DNA of 64,000 bases from Arenimonas donghaensis DSM 18148 = HO3-R19 (GCF_000743535.1 NZ_AVCJ01000010.1:1-64000); one strand, 5' to 3'; counted from the first letter of the stretch, positions 19,068 to 28,227 are shown. Program-made: numbers and translations. The notes: a model not told the origin generated them from the letters alone.

Positions 19068-19120
19068 CTGTGGGAGGGGTTTTGGCCCCGAAGCCTTTCG
19101 GGACTGAAGTCCCTCCCACG
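19068..19120. repeat. Diverged REP pair between sortase target and small ORF
   Basis: Right unit is a standard GGGACTGAAGTCCC type; the left unit is a variant with GGGG-TTTT-GGCCCC. It lies 78 bp after the target stop and 27 bp before the 60-codon ORF, and may modulate expression within the operon. Confidence 0.75.
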
Positions 19121-19146
19121 AAATCCCACGCCAAGGAGATGTCGCC

Positions 19147-19329
19147 ATGGTCCTGATCGTCGAAAACCGCAATCGCTTGCCGCCACCCGCGCCCGAACCC
19201 GGCCATCGATCCACGGCCCGCGCGCTGGCGCACATGCACTGGTACTTCGTGCCGTTCGACGCCAGTGCGCTGCTGCGCCGCCGGCCCTTGCCCCTGACTT
19301 CCCCGAAGACGGCGCAGGAGGCGCCGTGA
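19147..19329 (+). CDS. Small hypothetical protein of the sortase locus
   Basis: 60 residues, unrecognised. Evidence that it is translated: a strong AAGGAG ribosome site 8 nt before the ATG, and a stop (TGA) that overlaps the sortase GTG start. The product is basic and proline-rich with no signal peptide or membrane segment; a central HMHWYFVPFD stretch followed by SALLRRRP is notable. It could be a cytosolic partner, a translational-coupling leader for the sortase, or a decayed remnant. It is not one of the four usual sortase-system components known to me. Confidence 0.55.
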   Translation: MVLIVENRNRLPPPAPEPGHRSTARALAHMHWYFVPFDASALLRRRPLPLTSPKTAQEAP

Positions 19330-19985
19330 ATTTCGCCGCCACATCACGGATGCACCCTCGGGACACGGAAGTCCCACCACTGCGGCCGGCGCGATCGCTC
19401 CCGCGCCGGCTTCGCGGCAGCACGACGACCGCCCGCGGCTGGCTGGCGCGGGCCCTGTTGCTGGCGGCCGCGGTGATGGCGATGCAGGCGGCCTGGCTGC
19501 CGGCCAAGGCCGCCCTGGCGCAGGTCCTGCTGACAGGCAGCTGGCACCAGACCCTGGCCGATGGCGGCGTGCACCGGCCCTGGCCCTGGGCCGATACGCA
19601 CCCGGTGGCGCGCTTGTCGTCTCCGGGGCTGGACGTTTCCCAGGTGGTGCTGGCCGGCGACAGCGGCCGGACCTTGGCTTTCGGCCCGGGCTGGGCGGAG
19701 TCGAGCGCGCGCCCCGGCCTGCCGGGCACGATCGTGATCAGCGGCCACCGCGACACCCATTTCCGCTGGCTGCAGGATCTTCGCGACGGCGATGTCCTGG
19801 TCCTGGAAACACGCGAGGGCTCACGCAACTACGTCGTCGAAACCACCCGGGTCGCGGACGCCCGCCACGAACGCATCGCCGCCACGGCCGACGACCAGCT
19901 GTTGCTGGTCACCTGCTGGCCTTTCGATGCCACCGCGGCGCGGGGACCCCTGCGTTACGTCGTCAGCCTCGTGCCCGTCGGGTGA
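19326..19985 (+). CDS. Class GN sortase
   Basis: Gram-negative-type cysteine transpeptidase, 219 residues from the GTG at 19326 (AGGAGG upstream, spacing 4; an ATG at 19350 is the alternative). The N-terminal membrane helix is LLLAAAVMAMQAAWLPA. The catalytic triad is visible: His141 in SGHRDTHF, Cys197 in VTCWPFDA and Arg210 in GPLRYVV. It would process the adjacent vWA protein in the inner membrane/periplasm. It converges on rpe with 6 bp between the stops. Confidence 0.92.
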   Translation: MNFAATSRMHPRDTEVPPLRPARSLPRRLRGSTTTARGWLARALLLAAAVMAMQAAWLPAKAALAQVLLTGSWHQTLADGGVHRPWPWADTHPVARLSSPGLDVSQVVLAGDSGRTLAFGPGWAESSARPGLPGTIVISGHRDTHFRWLQDLRDGDVLVLETREGSRNYVVETTRVADARHERIAATADDQLLLVTCWPFDATAARGPLRYVVSLVPVG

Positions 19986-19991
19986 GGGATT

Positions 19992-20669
19992 TCAGCGCTT
20001 GGCAGCGGCGGCAACTTCGGCACGCATGCGGGTGATGACGTCGCGGTAGTCAGGCGCGTTGAAGATGGCCGAGCCGGCGACGAAAGTGTCGGCGCCGGCC
20101 GCGGCGATCGCGCCGATGTTGTCGGCCTTGACGCCGCCGTCGATCTCCAGGCGGATCGGCTTGCCGAGCGTGTCGATTCGCTCGCGCACGCGCTTGAGCT
20201 TGTCCAGCGCCGAGGGGATGAAGGCCTGGCCGCCGAAGCCCGGGTTGACCGACATCAGCAGCACCAGGTCGAGTTCGGGCAGCACGTAGTCCAGCACTTC
20301 CACCGGCGTCGCCGGATTGAGCACCAGGCCGGCCTGGCAGCCCTGCGCCTTGATCAGCTGCACGGTCCGATGCACGTGTTCGCTGGCCTCGGGATGGAAG
20401 CTGATCAGGCTGGCGCCGGCGGCGGCGAAGTCGGGAATGATGCGGTCCACCGGCTTGACCATCAGGTGCACGTCGATCGGCGCGGTGACGCCGTGCTTTC
20501 GCAGCGCTTCGCAGACCAGCGGGCCGATCGTCAGGTTCGGCACGTAATGGTTGTCCATCACGTCGAAGTGCACCCAGTCGGCGCCGGCGGCGATGACGGC
20601 ATCCACCTCTTCGCCCAGCTTGGCGAAATTTGCCGACAGGATGGACGGGGCGATGATGCAGTTCGACAT
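19992..20669 (-). CDS. rpe: Ribulose-phosphate 3-epimerase Rpe
   Basis: Pentose-phosphate enzyme interconverting ribulose-5-P and xylulose-5-P; TIM barrel of 225 residues. Signatures are [31 protein letters not shown] (metal and catalytic Asp), [21 protein letters not shown] and EIDGGVK. It starts 7 bp after the J-domain gene, in an apparent cytochrome c - J protein - rpe operon. Confidence 0.96.
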   Translation of the reverse strand: MSNCIIAPSILSANFAKLGEEVDAVIAAGADWVHFDVMDNHYVPNLTIGPLVCEALRKHGVTAPIDVHLMVKPVDRIIPDFAAAGASLISFHPEASEHVHRTVQLIKAQGCQAGLVLNPATPVEVLDYVLPELDLVLLMSVNPGFGGQAFIPSALDKLKRVRERIDTLGKPIRLEIDGGVKADNIGAIAAAGADTFVAGSAIFNAPDYRDVITRMRAEVAAAAKR

Positions 20670-20676
20670 GGCTACC

Positions 20677-21003
20677 TCAGGGTTTGTTGCGCAGCTTCTT
20701 GATGCGGTCGTAGGCGTGGTTGATCTCCCGCGCCTTTTCCTCGGCCTGCTTGCGCAGGTCCTCGGCGATGCCGCCCAGGCGGTCGGGGTGGTACTGGGTG
20801 ATCAGCCGGCGATAGGCGCGGTCGATCTCGGCCTCGCTGGCGTCTTCGGTGATGCCCAGCACCGCGTAGGGGTCGTACTTCTTCGCGCGGAACCAGTCGG
20901 CGTCGAAGGCGTGGCCGATGGCCAGTCCCAGCACGGCGCCGGCCGGGTGCCGGGTCAGCAGCCAGCCGGCGATGAAGCCCAGCAATTTCCCGTACCACCT
21001 CAT
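20677..21003 (-). CDS. Minimal DjlA-like membrane J-domain protein
   Basis: 108 residues. The N-terminal segment ([12 protein letters not shown] then [14 protein letters not shown]) resembles the membrane anchor of DjlA, and the C-terminal J domain (about 43-105) has DPYAVLGI and the HPD motif in YHPDRLGG, needed to stimulate DnaK. The TerB-like middle domain of full DjlA is absent. Its start overlaps the cytochrome c stop by 3 bp (ATGA context). Co-chaperone function is inferred. Confidence 0.88.
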   Translation of the reverse strand: MRWYGKLLGFIAGWLLTRHPAGAVLGLAIGHAFDADWFRAKKYDPYAVLGITEDASEAEIDRAYRRLITQYHPDRLGGIAEDLRKQAEEKAREINHAYDRIKKLRNKP

Positions 21004-21362
21004 GGCGTGCTCCCGGCGGTGAATCCCGGCTGGGCGGCATACCACGCCGCCAGGGCCTCGATGTCCCGGGGCTGCAGCGTGTTGGCGAGGCTGGTCATGG
21101 GCTCGTGGCGGCGTTCACCGCTGCGGTAGGCGGCCAGGGACCGGGCCAGGTACAGGCGGTCCTGCCCGCCCAGGTGCGGCGTGCCGGCGCTGCGGCTGAC
21201 GCCATCGTCGCCGTGGCAGGCCGTGCACAGGCCCAGCTTGGCCGGGCGCTCGGGCGCGCCGGTGGCGGCGGCCTGCGGCAGCGGGGCGTTGGCGGTCTGG
21301 CCGTCGGCGCAGGCCACCAGCGGGGCCAGCACCAGGCCCAACAGGAAGGTGGGTCGGAGCAT
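21000..21362 (-). CDS. Class I cytochrome c, predicted lipoprotein
   Basis: 120 residues. The N-terminus has a lipobox (LAPLVAC-A), so a membrane-anchored periplasmic lipoprotein is likely. The heme-binding motif is CTACHGDDG and the distal ligand is probably the Met of HEPMTSLA, matching cytochrome c553/c5-type small carriers. The redox partner is unknown. First gene of the operon with the J-domain protein and rpe, divergent from purC. Confidence 0.9.
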   Translation of the reverse strand: MLRPTFLLGLVLAPLVACADGQTANAPLPQAAATGAPERPAKLGLCTACHGDDGVSRSAGTPHLGGQDRLYLARSLAAYRSGERRHEPMTSLANTLQPRDIEALAAWYAAQPGFTAGSTP

Positions 21363-21456
21363 CCGGCGATTCTAGCAGCCGGCCCGGGCCGCCGGCGCGC
21401 ACCCGGCGCCCGGGACACGTACAATGGCGGGCCCGGTTTCGTAGCTTGAGACGCCC

Positions 21457-22353
21457 GTGCCGACGACCCTGCATACCGCCGACCTTCCCGGCCTGCCCCT
21501 GTTCCACCGCGGCAAGGTCCGCGACGTGTTCGAGCTGCCGGGCAAACGTTTGCTCATGGTCGCCAGCGACCGGCTGTCGGCCTTCGACGTGGTGCTGCCC
21601 GACCCGATCCCGGGCAAGGGCGAGATGCTCTGCCAGATCAGCAACTTCTGGTTCGACAAGACCGCCCACCTGGTGCCCAACCACCTGACCCACGAAGACG
21701 TGGCCGGCGTGCTTCCCGAAGGCAGCGACGTCGCCCTCTACGCCCGGCGCTCGGTGGTCACCAAGAAGCTGCGTCCGGTGCCGGTGGAGGCGATCGTGCG
21801 CGGTTACCTGATCGGCAGCGGCTGGAAGGACTACCAGCGCACCGGCGCGGTTTGCGAAATCCGCCTGCCCGACGGCCTGCGCCAGGCCGAGCGCCTGCCC
21901 CAGCCGATCTTCACGCCCTCGAGCAAGGCAGCGGTGGGCGAACACGACGAAAACATCAGCTTCGACACCATGGTCGCCAAGGTCGGCGCCGACCTGGCCG
22001 AACAGATCCGCGCGGCGACCCTGCAGATCTACAAGTTCGCGGCCCGCTATGCGGCCGAGCGCGGCATCATCATCGCCGACACCAAGCTCGAGTTCGGCCT
22101 GGACGACAACGGCGTGCTGCACGTCATGGACGAGCTGCTGACGCCCGACAGTTCGCGCTTCTGGCCGGCCGACCAGTACGAAGTGGGCACCAGCCCGCCC
22201 AGCTACGACAAGCAGTTCGTACGCGACTACCTGGAGACCCTGGACTGGGGCAAGACCGCGCCGGGGCCGACGCTGCCGGCCAACGTCATCGAAGGCACCC
22301 GCGCCAAGTACGCCGAGGCCCTGGCGAAACTGGCCGACATCACACTGGACTGA
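21457..22353 (+). CDS. purC: SAICAR synthase PurC
   Basis: ATP-dependent ligase joining aspartate to CAIR in purine synthesis. 298 residues, the long form. Signatures are [49 protein letters not shown] and [10 protein letters not shown]. The start is GTG at 21457, the only plausible start ahead of the conserved N-terminus. Confidence 0.96.
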   Translation: MPTTLHTADLPGLPLFHRGKVRDVFELPGKRLLMVASDRLSAFDVVLPDPIPGKGEMLCQISNFWFDKTAHLVPNHLTHEDVAGVLPEGSDVALYARRSVVTKKLRPVPVEAIVRGYLIGSGWKDYQRTGAVCEIRLPDGLRQAERLPQPIFTPSSKAAVGEHDENISFDTMVAKVGADLAEQIRAATLQIYKFAARYAAERGIIIADTKLEFGLDDNGVLHVMDELLTPDSSRFWPADQYEVGTSPPSYDKQFVRDYLETLDWGKTAPGPTLPANVIEGTRAKYAEALAKLADITLD

Positions 22354-22361
22354 GGAGCGCC

Positions 22362-22865
22362 ATGGCCACTTCACCCGAGTTGATGGATTCCCCCGACCCG
22401 CGCCGGCCGATCGACCGCTGGCTCGACAGCTACGCGGGCGACCACGAAAACACCACCAACCAGGCCATCCACCTGGTCTGCGTGCCGGCCATCGTCTGGT
22501 CGGTCACGGCGGCGCTGTGGGTCATCCCGGTGCCGTCGTCGCTGGCACGGCCGGGCGCCTGGATGGGGCTGGCGATGTTCCTGGCCCTGGCCTGGTACTG
22601 GCGCCTGTCGCGGCCGCTGGCCCTGGGCGCGCTGCTGGTTTTTGCCGGGTTCGGGCTGCTCAATTACTGGCTGTCGCAAACCCTGGGCATGGCGGGACTG
22701 GCCTGGCTGGCGCTGGGCGTGTTCGTGCTTGCCTGGGTCGGCCAGTTCATCGGCCACAAGATCGAAGGCCGCCGCCCGAGCTTCTTCACCGACCTCAAGT
22801 ACCTGCTGGTCGGGCCGCTGTGGACGCTCGACAAGCTCTACCGCAAGGCCGGCTGGAAACATTGA
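22362..22865 (+). CDS. DUF962 / Mpo1-like membrane protein
   Basis: 167 residues with four hydrophobic helices. The N-terminal WLDSYAGDHENTTNQAIHLVCVP and the later FIGHKIEGRRP carry the His/Asn pattern of the Mpo1 family, whose yeast member is an Fe(II) dioxygenase in 2-hydroxy fatty acid alpha-oxidation. Starts 8 bp after purC with a GAGGAG-like site, so likely co-transcribed. Enzyme activity in bacteria is inferred only. Confidence 0.85.
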   Translation: MATSPELMDSPDPRRPIDRWLDSYAGDHENTTNQAIHLVCVPAIVWSVTAALWVIPVPSSLARPGAWMGLAMFLALAWYWRLSRPLALGALLVFAGFGLLNYWLSQTLGMAGLAWLALGVFVLAWVGQFIGHKIEGRRPSFFTDLKYLLVGPLWTLDKLYRKAGWKH

Positions 22866-22883
22866 TCCACCGGCGGAAATGAA

Positions 22884-22914
22884 AAGGGCGCGGCTGCCAG
22901 GCAACCGCGCCCTT
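22884..22914. terminator. Bidirectional terminator
   Basis: Perfect 10-bp stem AAGGGCGCGG / CCGCGCCCTT, with inner TGCC/GGCA pairing, followed by CTTGTTT on the plus strand and TTTCATTT on the minus strand. It sits between the convergent DUF962 gene and the four-helix membrane protein gene. Confidence 0.8.
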
Positions 22915-22935
22915 CTTGTTTCCGGCTGACCGGGC

Positions 22936-23442
22936 TTACATGCCCGCCATCATTCCGGCACCCATGCCCAGCATGCCCATGACCACGCCGAAGATGATGC
23001 CGATGACGACGAAGATCACCAGGTAGAGCAGGGCCGCCAGCAGCGAACGGCCGAAGCCGATCGCGATGCCGCCCGGGCGCTTGATGATCCAGTTGATGCA
23101 CGCGGCAAGGATGAACAGGTTGACGATGGCACTGACCGCCATCACGCCCATCATCGCCATGCCCGCCCCGGCCATTGCGGCGGCGGCGGCGTCCGGATCA
23201 CCGCCAGCCAGGCCACCACCCATCATCCCGCCGCCGACACCAAAGACCATGGTCAGTACGATGTTGACGATGAAACCCAGGACCGCGGCGGCCAGCACCG
23301 TCAGCAGGGCGCGGCCATAGCCGGGCGAGAAGCCCGCCACCAGGCGGACGGAAAACTTGAGGATGAGGCCGGCGATCAAAAGACCCACGATCACCGCGAC
23401 CAGCATGATGACCAGCGCACCCCCCATTGCTGCCATTTCCAT
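22936..23442 (-). CDS. Hypothetical four-helix, Gly/Met-rich membrane protein
   Basis: 168 residues from the ATG at 23442 (GGGAGA site 7 nt upstream). Four or five membrane segments, e.g. GALVIMLVAVIVGLLIAGLIL, LTVLAAAVLGFIVNIVLTMVF, VNLFILAACINWII and the C-terminal LVIFVVIGIIFGVVMGML. Unusually rich in Gly, Ala and Met, with GGGMMGGGLAGG in a loop. Family not recognised; no functional claim. Confidence 0.75.
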   Translation of the reverse strand: MEMAAMGGALVIMLVAVIVGLLIAGLILKFSVRLVAGFSPGYGRALLTVLAAAVLGFIVNIVLTMVFGVGGGMMGGGLAGGDPDAAAAAMAGAGMAMMGVMAVSAIVNLFILAACINWIIKRPGGIAIGFGRSLLAALLYLVIFVVIGIIFGVVMGMLGMGAGMMAGM

Positions 23443-23572
23443 TGCGAATCTCCCCATTCGTAAGGATCGCGCCTGCGTGGCGCGACCCCGACTTTGACGC
23501 CTTCACGCGCCCGGGGCAAGTCGCCGCCCCGGCGGGCCATAATGACCTTCCCCCCGCCCCCGGGCCGTGCGC

Positions 23573-24460
23573 ATGCCTCCTCGCGACATCCTGCTTGCCC
23601 TGCTCGTCTGCCTGGCCTGGGCCGGGAACTTCCTGGGTTCGGCCACCGCGCTGCGGGAGATGCCACCCCTGCTGTTTTCGGCCCTGCGGCTGATGCTGCT
23701 GGTGGTCCTGCTCTCGCCTTTCCTGCGCCAGCCGGGACCGGGCCAGTGGCCGCGCCTGCTGGCGATCTGCCTGTCCACCGGCGTGCTGCACTTTGGCCTG
23801 AGTTTCTGGGCCTTGAAGCTGGCCGGCGACCTGAGCTCACCGGCGATCGTGATGCAAAGCTACGTGCCTTTCTCGGTGCTGCTGGCCTGGGCGTTCCTGG
23901 GCGAGCGTTTCGCCTGGCGCACCGGCACGGCCATCGCCCTGAGTTTCGGCGGCGTACTGGTGCTGGGCCTGGATCCGTTGGTGCTGGACAACCCGCTGTC
24001 GCTGGGACTGATGCTCGCCTCGGGTTTTTTCCTGGCCGTGAGCACGGTACTGATGCGCGACCTCGGCGGCGTCACGCGCTACAGCCTGCAGGCCTGGATC
24101 GCCTTGGTCGGCGTGCTGCCGCTGTTGGGTCTGAGCCTGTGGTTCGAGCCCGGTGCGCTGGGCCAGTTGGGCGGTTTCTCCGGCACGGCCTGGGCCGGCG
24201 TGGCCTATGCCGCCATCGTCGCCTCGGTCATCGGCCACGGCGTGTATTACACCCTGGTCCAGCGCCACGCCGTCGCCAAGGTCATGCCCTGGTTGCTGCT
24301 GACGCCCGTCTTCGCCACCGGCCTGGGCATCGCCTTCTGGGGCGACCGCCCGGGCCCGAAGTTGTTGATCGGCGGCGCCATGACCCTGGCCGGCATCCTG
24401 CTGATCGCCCTGCGCACCCAGGCCAAGGCGCGACCGGCGCCGGTCGCCCAGGAACTCTGA
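23573..24460 (+). CDS. EamA/DMT-family transporter
   Basis: Ten-helix drug/metabolite-transporter protein of about 295 residues with the two EamA halves; first half motif CLAWAGNFLGSATALREMPPL, second half SVIGHGVYYTLVQRH. Start placed at ATG 23573; a GTG two codons earlier is possible. Substrate (amino acid or other metabolite efflux) is not deducible. Divergent from the Gly/Met-rich membrane protein. Confidence 0.88.
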   Translation: MPPRDILLALLVCLAWAGNFLGSATALREMPPLLFSALRLMLLVVLLSPFLRQPGPGQWPRLLAICLSTGVLHFGLSFWALKLAGDLSSPAIVMQSYVPFSVLLAWAFLGERFAWRTGTAIALSFGGVLVLGLDPLVLDNPLSLGLMLASGFFLAVSTVLMRDLGGVTRYSLQAWIALVGVLPLLGLSLWFEPGALGQLGGFSGTAWAGVAYAAIVASVIGHGVYYTLVQRHAVAKVMPWLLLTPVFATGLGIAFWGDRPGPKLLIGGAMTLAGILLIALRTQAKARPAPVAQEL

Positions 24461-24475
24461 GCCGCGCCCAATAAA

Positions 24476-24499
24476 GAAGGCGGGCCGAGGCCCGCCTTC
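24476..24499. terminator. Bidirectional terminator
   Basis: Perfect 11-bp stem GAAGGCGGGCC / GGCCCGCCTTC with a 2-nt gap, lying between the convergent EamA and RND genes. Confidence 0.85.
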
Positions 24500-24518
24500 T
24501 CCGGTCTGCCGCCGCCCC

Positions 24519-27017
24519 TTACAGGCGCGGGGTCCAGGTGTCCTTCTCGCCGGGCCGCAGCAGCAGGCGGCACAGGGCGGGCAGGAAGATGATGGCGGCG
24601 ACCATGTTCACGATGAACATGAAGGTCAGCATGATGCCCATGTCGGCCTGGAACTTGAGGTCCGAGAAGATCCACATCGCCACGCCCACCGCCAGGGTCA
24701 GCGCGGTGTAGAAGATCGCGATGCCGGTGGTCTTGAGCGCGATGAAGTAGCTCTCCGACAGGGTGCGACCCTCGGTCTGCATCGCCTCGCGCATGCGCGC
24801 GAAGATGTAGATGCCGTAGTCCACGCCGATGCCGACGCCCAGGGCGACCACGGCCAGCGTGTTCACCTTCATGCCGATGTCGAGCTCGACCATCACCGAA
24901 TGGCCCAGTTCGGTCACCAGCACCAGCGGCAGCAGGATGCACAGCGCCGACAGCGGGCTGCGGAAGCTGATCAGGCACATCACGAACACCGCCGCGTACA
25001 GCAGGTACAGGATGGTGTGTTCGGAAGCACGCACGGTGTCGTTGGTCGCGGCCATGACGCCGACGTTGCCGGTGGCCAGGCGCAGGTTCACCTGGTCGGA
25101 GGTGAAGCCCGGCTGTTCGGCGGCCTGCTCGGCCAGGCGCACGCGCAGGTTGCCCTCGGCATACGCGCCGTTGGCCTGGCGGAACTCCTTCACCGCCGCG
25201 ACCACGCGGTCGATGGTGGTGGCGCGGTGGTCGGACGTGAAGATGGTGATCGGGATCGCGCTGCAATCGCTGTTGAGCAGGCCCGAGTCGGTCTCGAAGC
25301 TCTGGGTCGCCTGGCGCAGGGTGTCCGGGTCGCGCGGCAGCACGCGCCATGCGGCCAGGCCGTCGTTCCAGCCGGCGTTGACGATCTTGGCCGCGGCCGG
25401 CAGCGTGATCACCTGCTCGACGCCTTCGACGTTCTGCATGTGCCAGGCGAAGCGGTCGATGGTTTCCATCGCCGCGTAGGACGTGGTGCAGGCCGACGGG
25501 GCGGCTTCGGCGATGACGTTGAGGATGTCCACGCCCAGCGCGAAGCGGTCGGCGATGAGCACGGCGTCCTGGTTGTAGCGCGCGTCCGGGTGCAGTTCGG
25601 CCACGCCCTGCTGGGCATCGCCGATCATCACCTTGTTGCCGTGCTGCCAGGCGAAGAACCAGCCCAGCACGCCGACCAGGACCACCAGCCAGGCCACCTT
25701 GGGCCGGCTGAGGCGCGACAGCGCCGCCCAGATCCGGTCGAAGCGGGTGAGCTGGCGCAGGCGGAACTCGCGCTTGCGGTCGAGGTTGCGCAGCTTGGTG
25801 TAGCTGAGCAGCACCGGCAGCAGCACCAGGTCGGTGAGGATGGTCAGGGCCACGCCGACGGTGGCGGTGATCGCCAGTTCGCGGACCATGTCGATCGGGA
25901 TGACCATGATCGCGCCGAAGCCGATGCAGCCGGCCAGCAGGGCCACGGTGCCCGGGATCAGCAGCATCCGGAAGGACAGGCGCGCGGCCTCCAGCGGCTC
26001 GACGGCGTTCTTGGCGCTGGCGCGCAGCTCGTCGACGGTGCCCTCTTCCAGGCCGCCGAAGAAGATCTCGCCGCGGAAGCGGTTGATCATCTGTTCGCCG
26101 TGGCTGACCGCGATCGCGAATATCAGGAAGGGCGTGAGCATGTTCATCGGGTCGATGCCGAAGCCCATCAGCTGCAGCGCGCCCAGCATCCACACCACCG
26201 ACACCAGCGCCGCGGCGACGGTCAGCGATGCCAGCTTCACCGAGGTCGAATACAGGAACAGCAGCAGCCAGGTGAAGCCGATCGTCAGCGCGAAGAACTT
26301 GATCACCGAACGCGCGCCGTCGCTGATGTCGCCCACCATCTTGGCGAAGCCGATGATGTGGACGCTGTGGTTCTCGTCCTCGTACTTCTGGCGGATGGCC
26401 TCGAACTGGTCGGCGACTTCCTGGTAGTCGAGCTTGTTGACGTCGCTTTCCGGGATGAGGTCGGCCCAGATCATCGCGCCGGAGAAATCCTTGGCGACCA
26501 GGCGGCCGACGATGTTGGCCTTGATGATGTTACTGCGGATCTGCTCGTAGTCCTCGGGCAGCGACTGGAAGCCCTCGACGTTGGGCGTGTAGGTCTGCGG
26601 GATGACGTTGCCGCCCGAAAGGCCGTCCTCGACCACTTCGATGAATCGCACGTTCGGCGTGAACAGCGAACGCGCGCGCGCGTCGTCGGTGGCCGGCAGG
26701 TTGATCACTTCGTTGGTGACGTTCTCCAGCGTCGCCATGAACTGCTGGTCCAGCATGTCGCCGTCCTTCGCGATCACGGCCACCAGGACGCGGTTGGCGC
26801 CACCGAATTCGGCCTCGTAATCCTGGAAGGTCTGCATGTACTCATGCTGCAGCGGCACCTGCTTCTTGAAGCCGGCGTCGACCTCGAGCTGCATGGCGAA
26901 ATAGGCCATCGCGACCGTGATCAGGGCGAACAGCACCAGGATCACCGGCCGGTTCGCGAAGACGATCTTCTCGGCGACGCGGGCGAAAGGGCCGGGCTGG
27001 GCGTTGGGCAGGCTCAT
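24519..27017 (-). CDS. RND-superfamily (MMPL-type) transporter
   Basis: 832 residues; ATG at 27017. Two repeats of one helix, large periplasmic loop, five-helix bundle: helix 1 is ILVLFALITVAMAYFAM, the first sterol-sensing-like bundle has ILVPF-type MLTPFLIFAIAVSHG, the second has ALGVGIGVDYGIYIFARM. Single-subunit exporters of this group move hydrophobic lipids such as hopanoids or mycolates. It is the last gene of the DUF1302-DUF1329-YCF48-RND operon, 10 bp after the YCF48 stop, suggesting one envelope-spanning export apparatus. Substrate unknown. Confidence 0.9.
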   Translation of the reverse strand: MSLPNAQPGPFARVAEKIVFANRPVILVLFALITVAMAYFAMQLEVDAGFKKQVPLQHEYMQTFQDYEAEFGGANRVLVAVIAKDGDMLDQQFMATLENVTNEVINLPATDDARARSLFTPNVRFIEVVEDGLSGGNVIPQTYTPNVEGFQSLPEDYEQIRSNIIKANIVGRLVAKDFSGAMIWADLIPESDVNKLDYQEVADQFEAIRQKYEDENHSVHIIGFAKMVGDISDGARSVIKFFALTIGFTWLLLFLYSTSVKLASLTVAAALVSVVWMLGALQLMGFGIDPMNMLTPFLIFAIAVSHGEQMINRFRGEIFFGGLEEGTVDELRASAKNAVEPLEAARLSFRMLLIPGTVALLAGCIGFGAIMVIPIDMVRELAITATVGVALTILTDLVLLPVLLSYTKLRNLDRKREFRLRQLTRFDRIWAALSRLSRPKVAWLVVLVGVLGWFFAWQHGNKVMIGDAQQGVAELHPDARYNQDAVLIADRFALGVDILNVIAEAAPSACTTSYAAMETIDRFAWHMQNVEGVEQVITLPAAAKIVNAGWNDGLAAWRVLPRDPDTLRQATQSFETDSGLLNSDCSAIPITIFTSDHRATTIDRVVAAVKEFRQANGAYAEGNLRVRLAEQAAEQPGFTSDQVNLRLATGNVGVMAATNDTVRASEHTILYLLYAAVFVMCLISFRSPLSALCILLPLVLVTELGHSVMVELDIGMKVNTLAVVALGVGIGVDYGIYIFARMREAMQTEGRTLSESYFIALKTTGIAIFYTALTLAVGVAMWIFSDLKFQADMGIMLTFMFIVNMVAAIIFLPALCRLLLRPGEKDTWTPRL

Positions 27018-27027
27018 GGGAACTCCC

Positions 27028-28227
27028 TTACTGCGGGCGGAACAGGCCGGCGCCCTTGTCGCCGACCACGATGAAGCCGGCATCGCCGGCCGGCATGACC
27101 CCGGTCAGGTTCGGCGTCTCGCCGTTCTCCATCTCGTAGCGGGTCTCGGTGAACGGCGAATCGGCGTCGGGCCGCGTCAGCACGACGCCGTTGGCGCCGA
27201 CCAGGATGGCGCCGCCGTTCGCAAGCGCGTGGCCGCCCATGAGCGAGGTGGTGATGCCGGTCTCGACCGGGGTCCAGTTTCGACCCAGGTCGCGCGACTC
27301 GAGCACGTTGCCGCGCAGGCCGTGCACCAGCAGGTGGTCGCCGCCGAAGGACAGGATGCCGAACATCGAACCTTCGTAGGGAAGCCGGTCGCGTTCCCAG
27401 CTCTGGCCACCGTCGGTGGAGCGGAAGAAGGCGCCGCGTTCGCCGGCGATCACCAGGTCGCCTTCGTCGGTGCGCGCCATGGCGTACAGGTGCGGGTCGG
27501 CTTCGGCCTCGAGGGTCAGGTCGGACGCGTCGAAGGTCCAGTCGTCGGCGGGGGATTCATCGGCCGCCGCCGCGGGTGCCGCAGCCGCCGGCTCGGGCTC
27601 GGGTTCGTCGTAGTTGATGATGCCGCGCGGCGACCAGGTGACGCCGCCGTCGCTGGTTTCCAGGAACATGGCGTAGGCGCCGACGGCGAAACCGTTCATG
27701 CCATCGACCATCAGGACGTCCATCACCGGGACGCCATCGAAGGGATCGAGGTAGTCCGGGGTCCAGACCTGCATGCGGCGACGGGTCCAGGTCTGGCCGC
27801 CGTCGGTTGAATGCACGATGACGCCGTCGTGGCCGCCGGCCCAAAGCACGCCGTCGGCGCTGGTGATCGACGTCAGGGTTGAACGGGTGGGCACGGCCAG
27901 CTGCTGCCAGTCCTTGCCGTCTTCGGACATCAGCACGTGGCCGCGCTCGCCCACGACGAAGTAGCCGGCGGCGGTCTGCACCGCGTCGAGCAGCAGCGAA
28001 CGACTGGCCTTGGGCATCATTTCGGCATCGAGCGCAGCCGGATCGGCGGCGACGGGACTGCCCTCGCCGACGTCGATGCCGGATTCGTCGATGGGTTCCG
28101 CCGGCTCCGCGGACTCCAGGGTCGCGTCACCCTGCGGGTCCTGGGATTGCGCCGCCAGCGGCAACAACAGCGCCAGCAGCAGGGCGCCCGCCAGGCGCGT
28201 GCGGATCAATGGCTTGCTCGACATCAT
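27028..28227 (-). CDS. YCF48/BNR-repeat beta-propeller periplasmic protein
   Basis: 399 residues. A signal peptide (LAGALLLALLLPLAAQSQ) is followed by an acidic linker and a propeller of about seven BNR/YCF48 repeats, each with a sequence such as SEDGKDWQQL, STDGGQTWTR, TSDGGVTWSP or STDGGQSWER. An Ala/Glu/Pro-rich insertion (EPEPEPAAAAPAAAA) sits in one blade. Members accompany RND exporters of this locus and may act as periplasmic connectors. Two adjacent ATG codons make the exact start ambiguous by one residue. Confidence 0.88.
   Translation of the reverse strand: MMSSKPLIRTRLAGALLLALLLPLAAQSQDPQGDATLESAEPAEPIDESGIDVGEGSPVAADPAALDAEMMPKASRSLLLDAVQTAAGYFVVGERGHVLMSEDGKDWQQLAVPTRSTLTSITSADGVLWAGGHDGVIVHSTDGGQTWTRRRMQVWTPDYLDPFDGVPVMDVLMVDGMNGFAVGAYAMFLETSDGGVTWSPRGIINYDEPEPEPAAAAPAAAADESPADDWTFDASDLTLEAEADPHLYAMARTDEGDLVIAGERGAFFRSTDGGQSWERDRLPYEGSMFGILSFGGDHLLVHGLRGNVLESRDLGRNWTPVETGITTSLMGGHALANGGAILVGANGVVLTRPDADSPFTETRYEMENGETPNLTGVMPAGDAGFIVVGDKGAGLFRPQ

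Noticed and set aside
18994-19107. 37-codon ORF directly after the sortase target
   Set aside because: No good ribosome site, and its second half is only a read-through of the REP element.
16837-19380. Long open frame upstream of and continuous with the response regulator, antisense to the sortase target
   Set aside because: Low-complexity Gln/His/Gly composition; the regulator has a proper start at 16836 and the sense strand encodes VIT and vWA domains.
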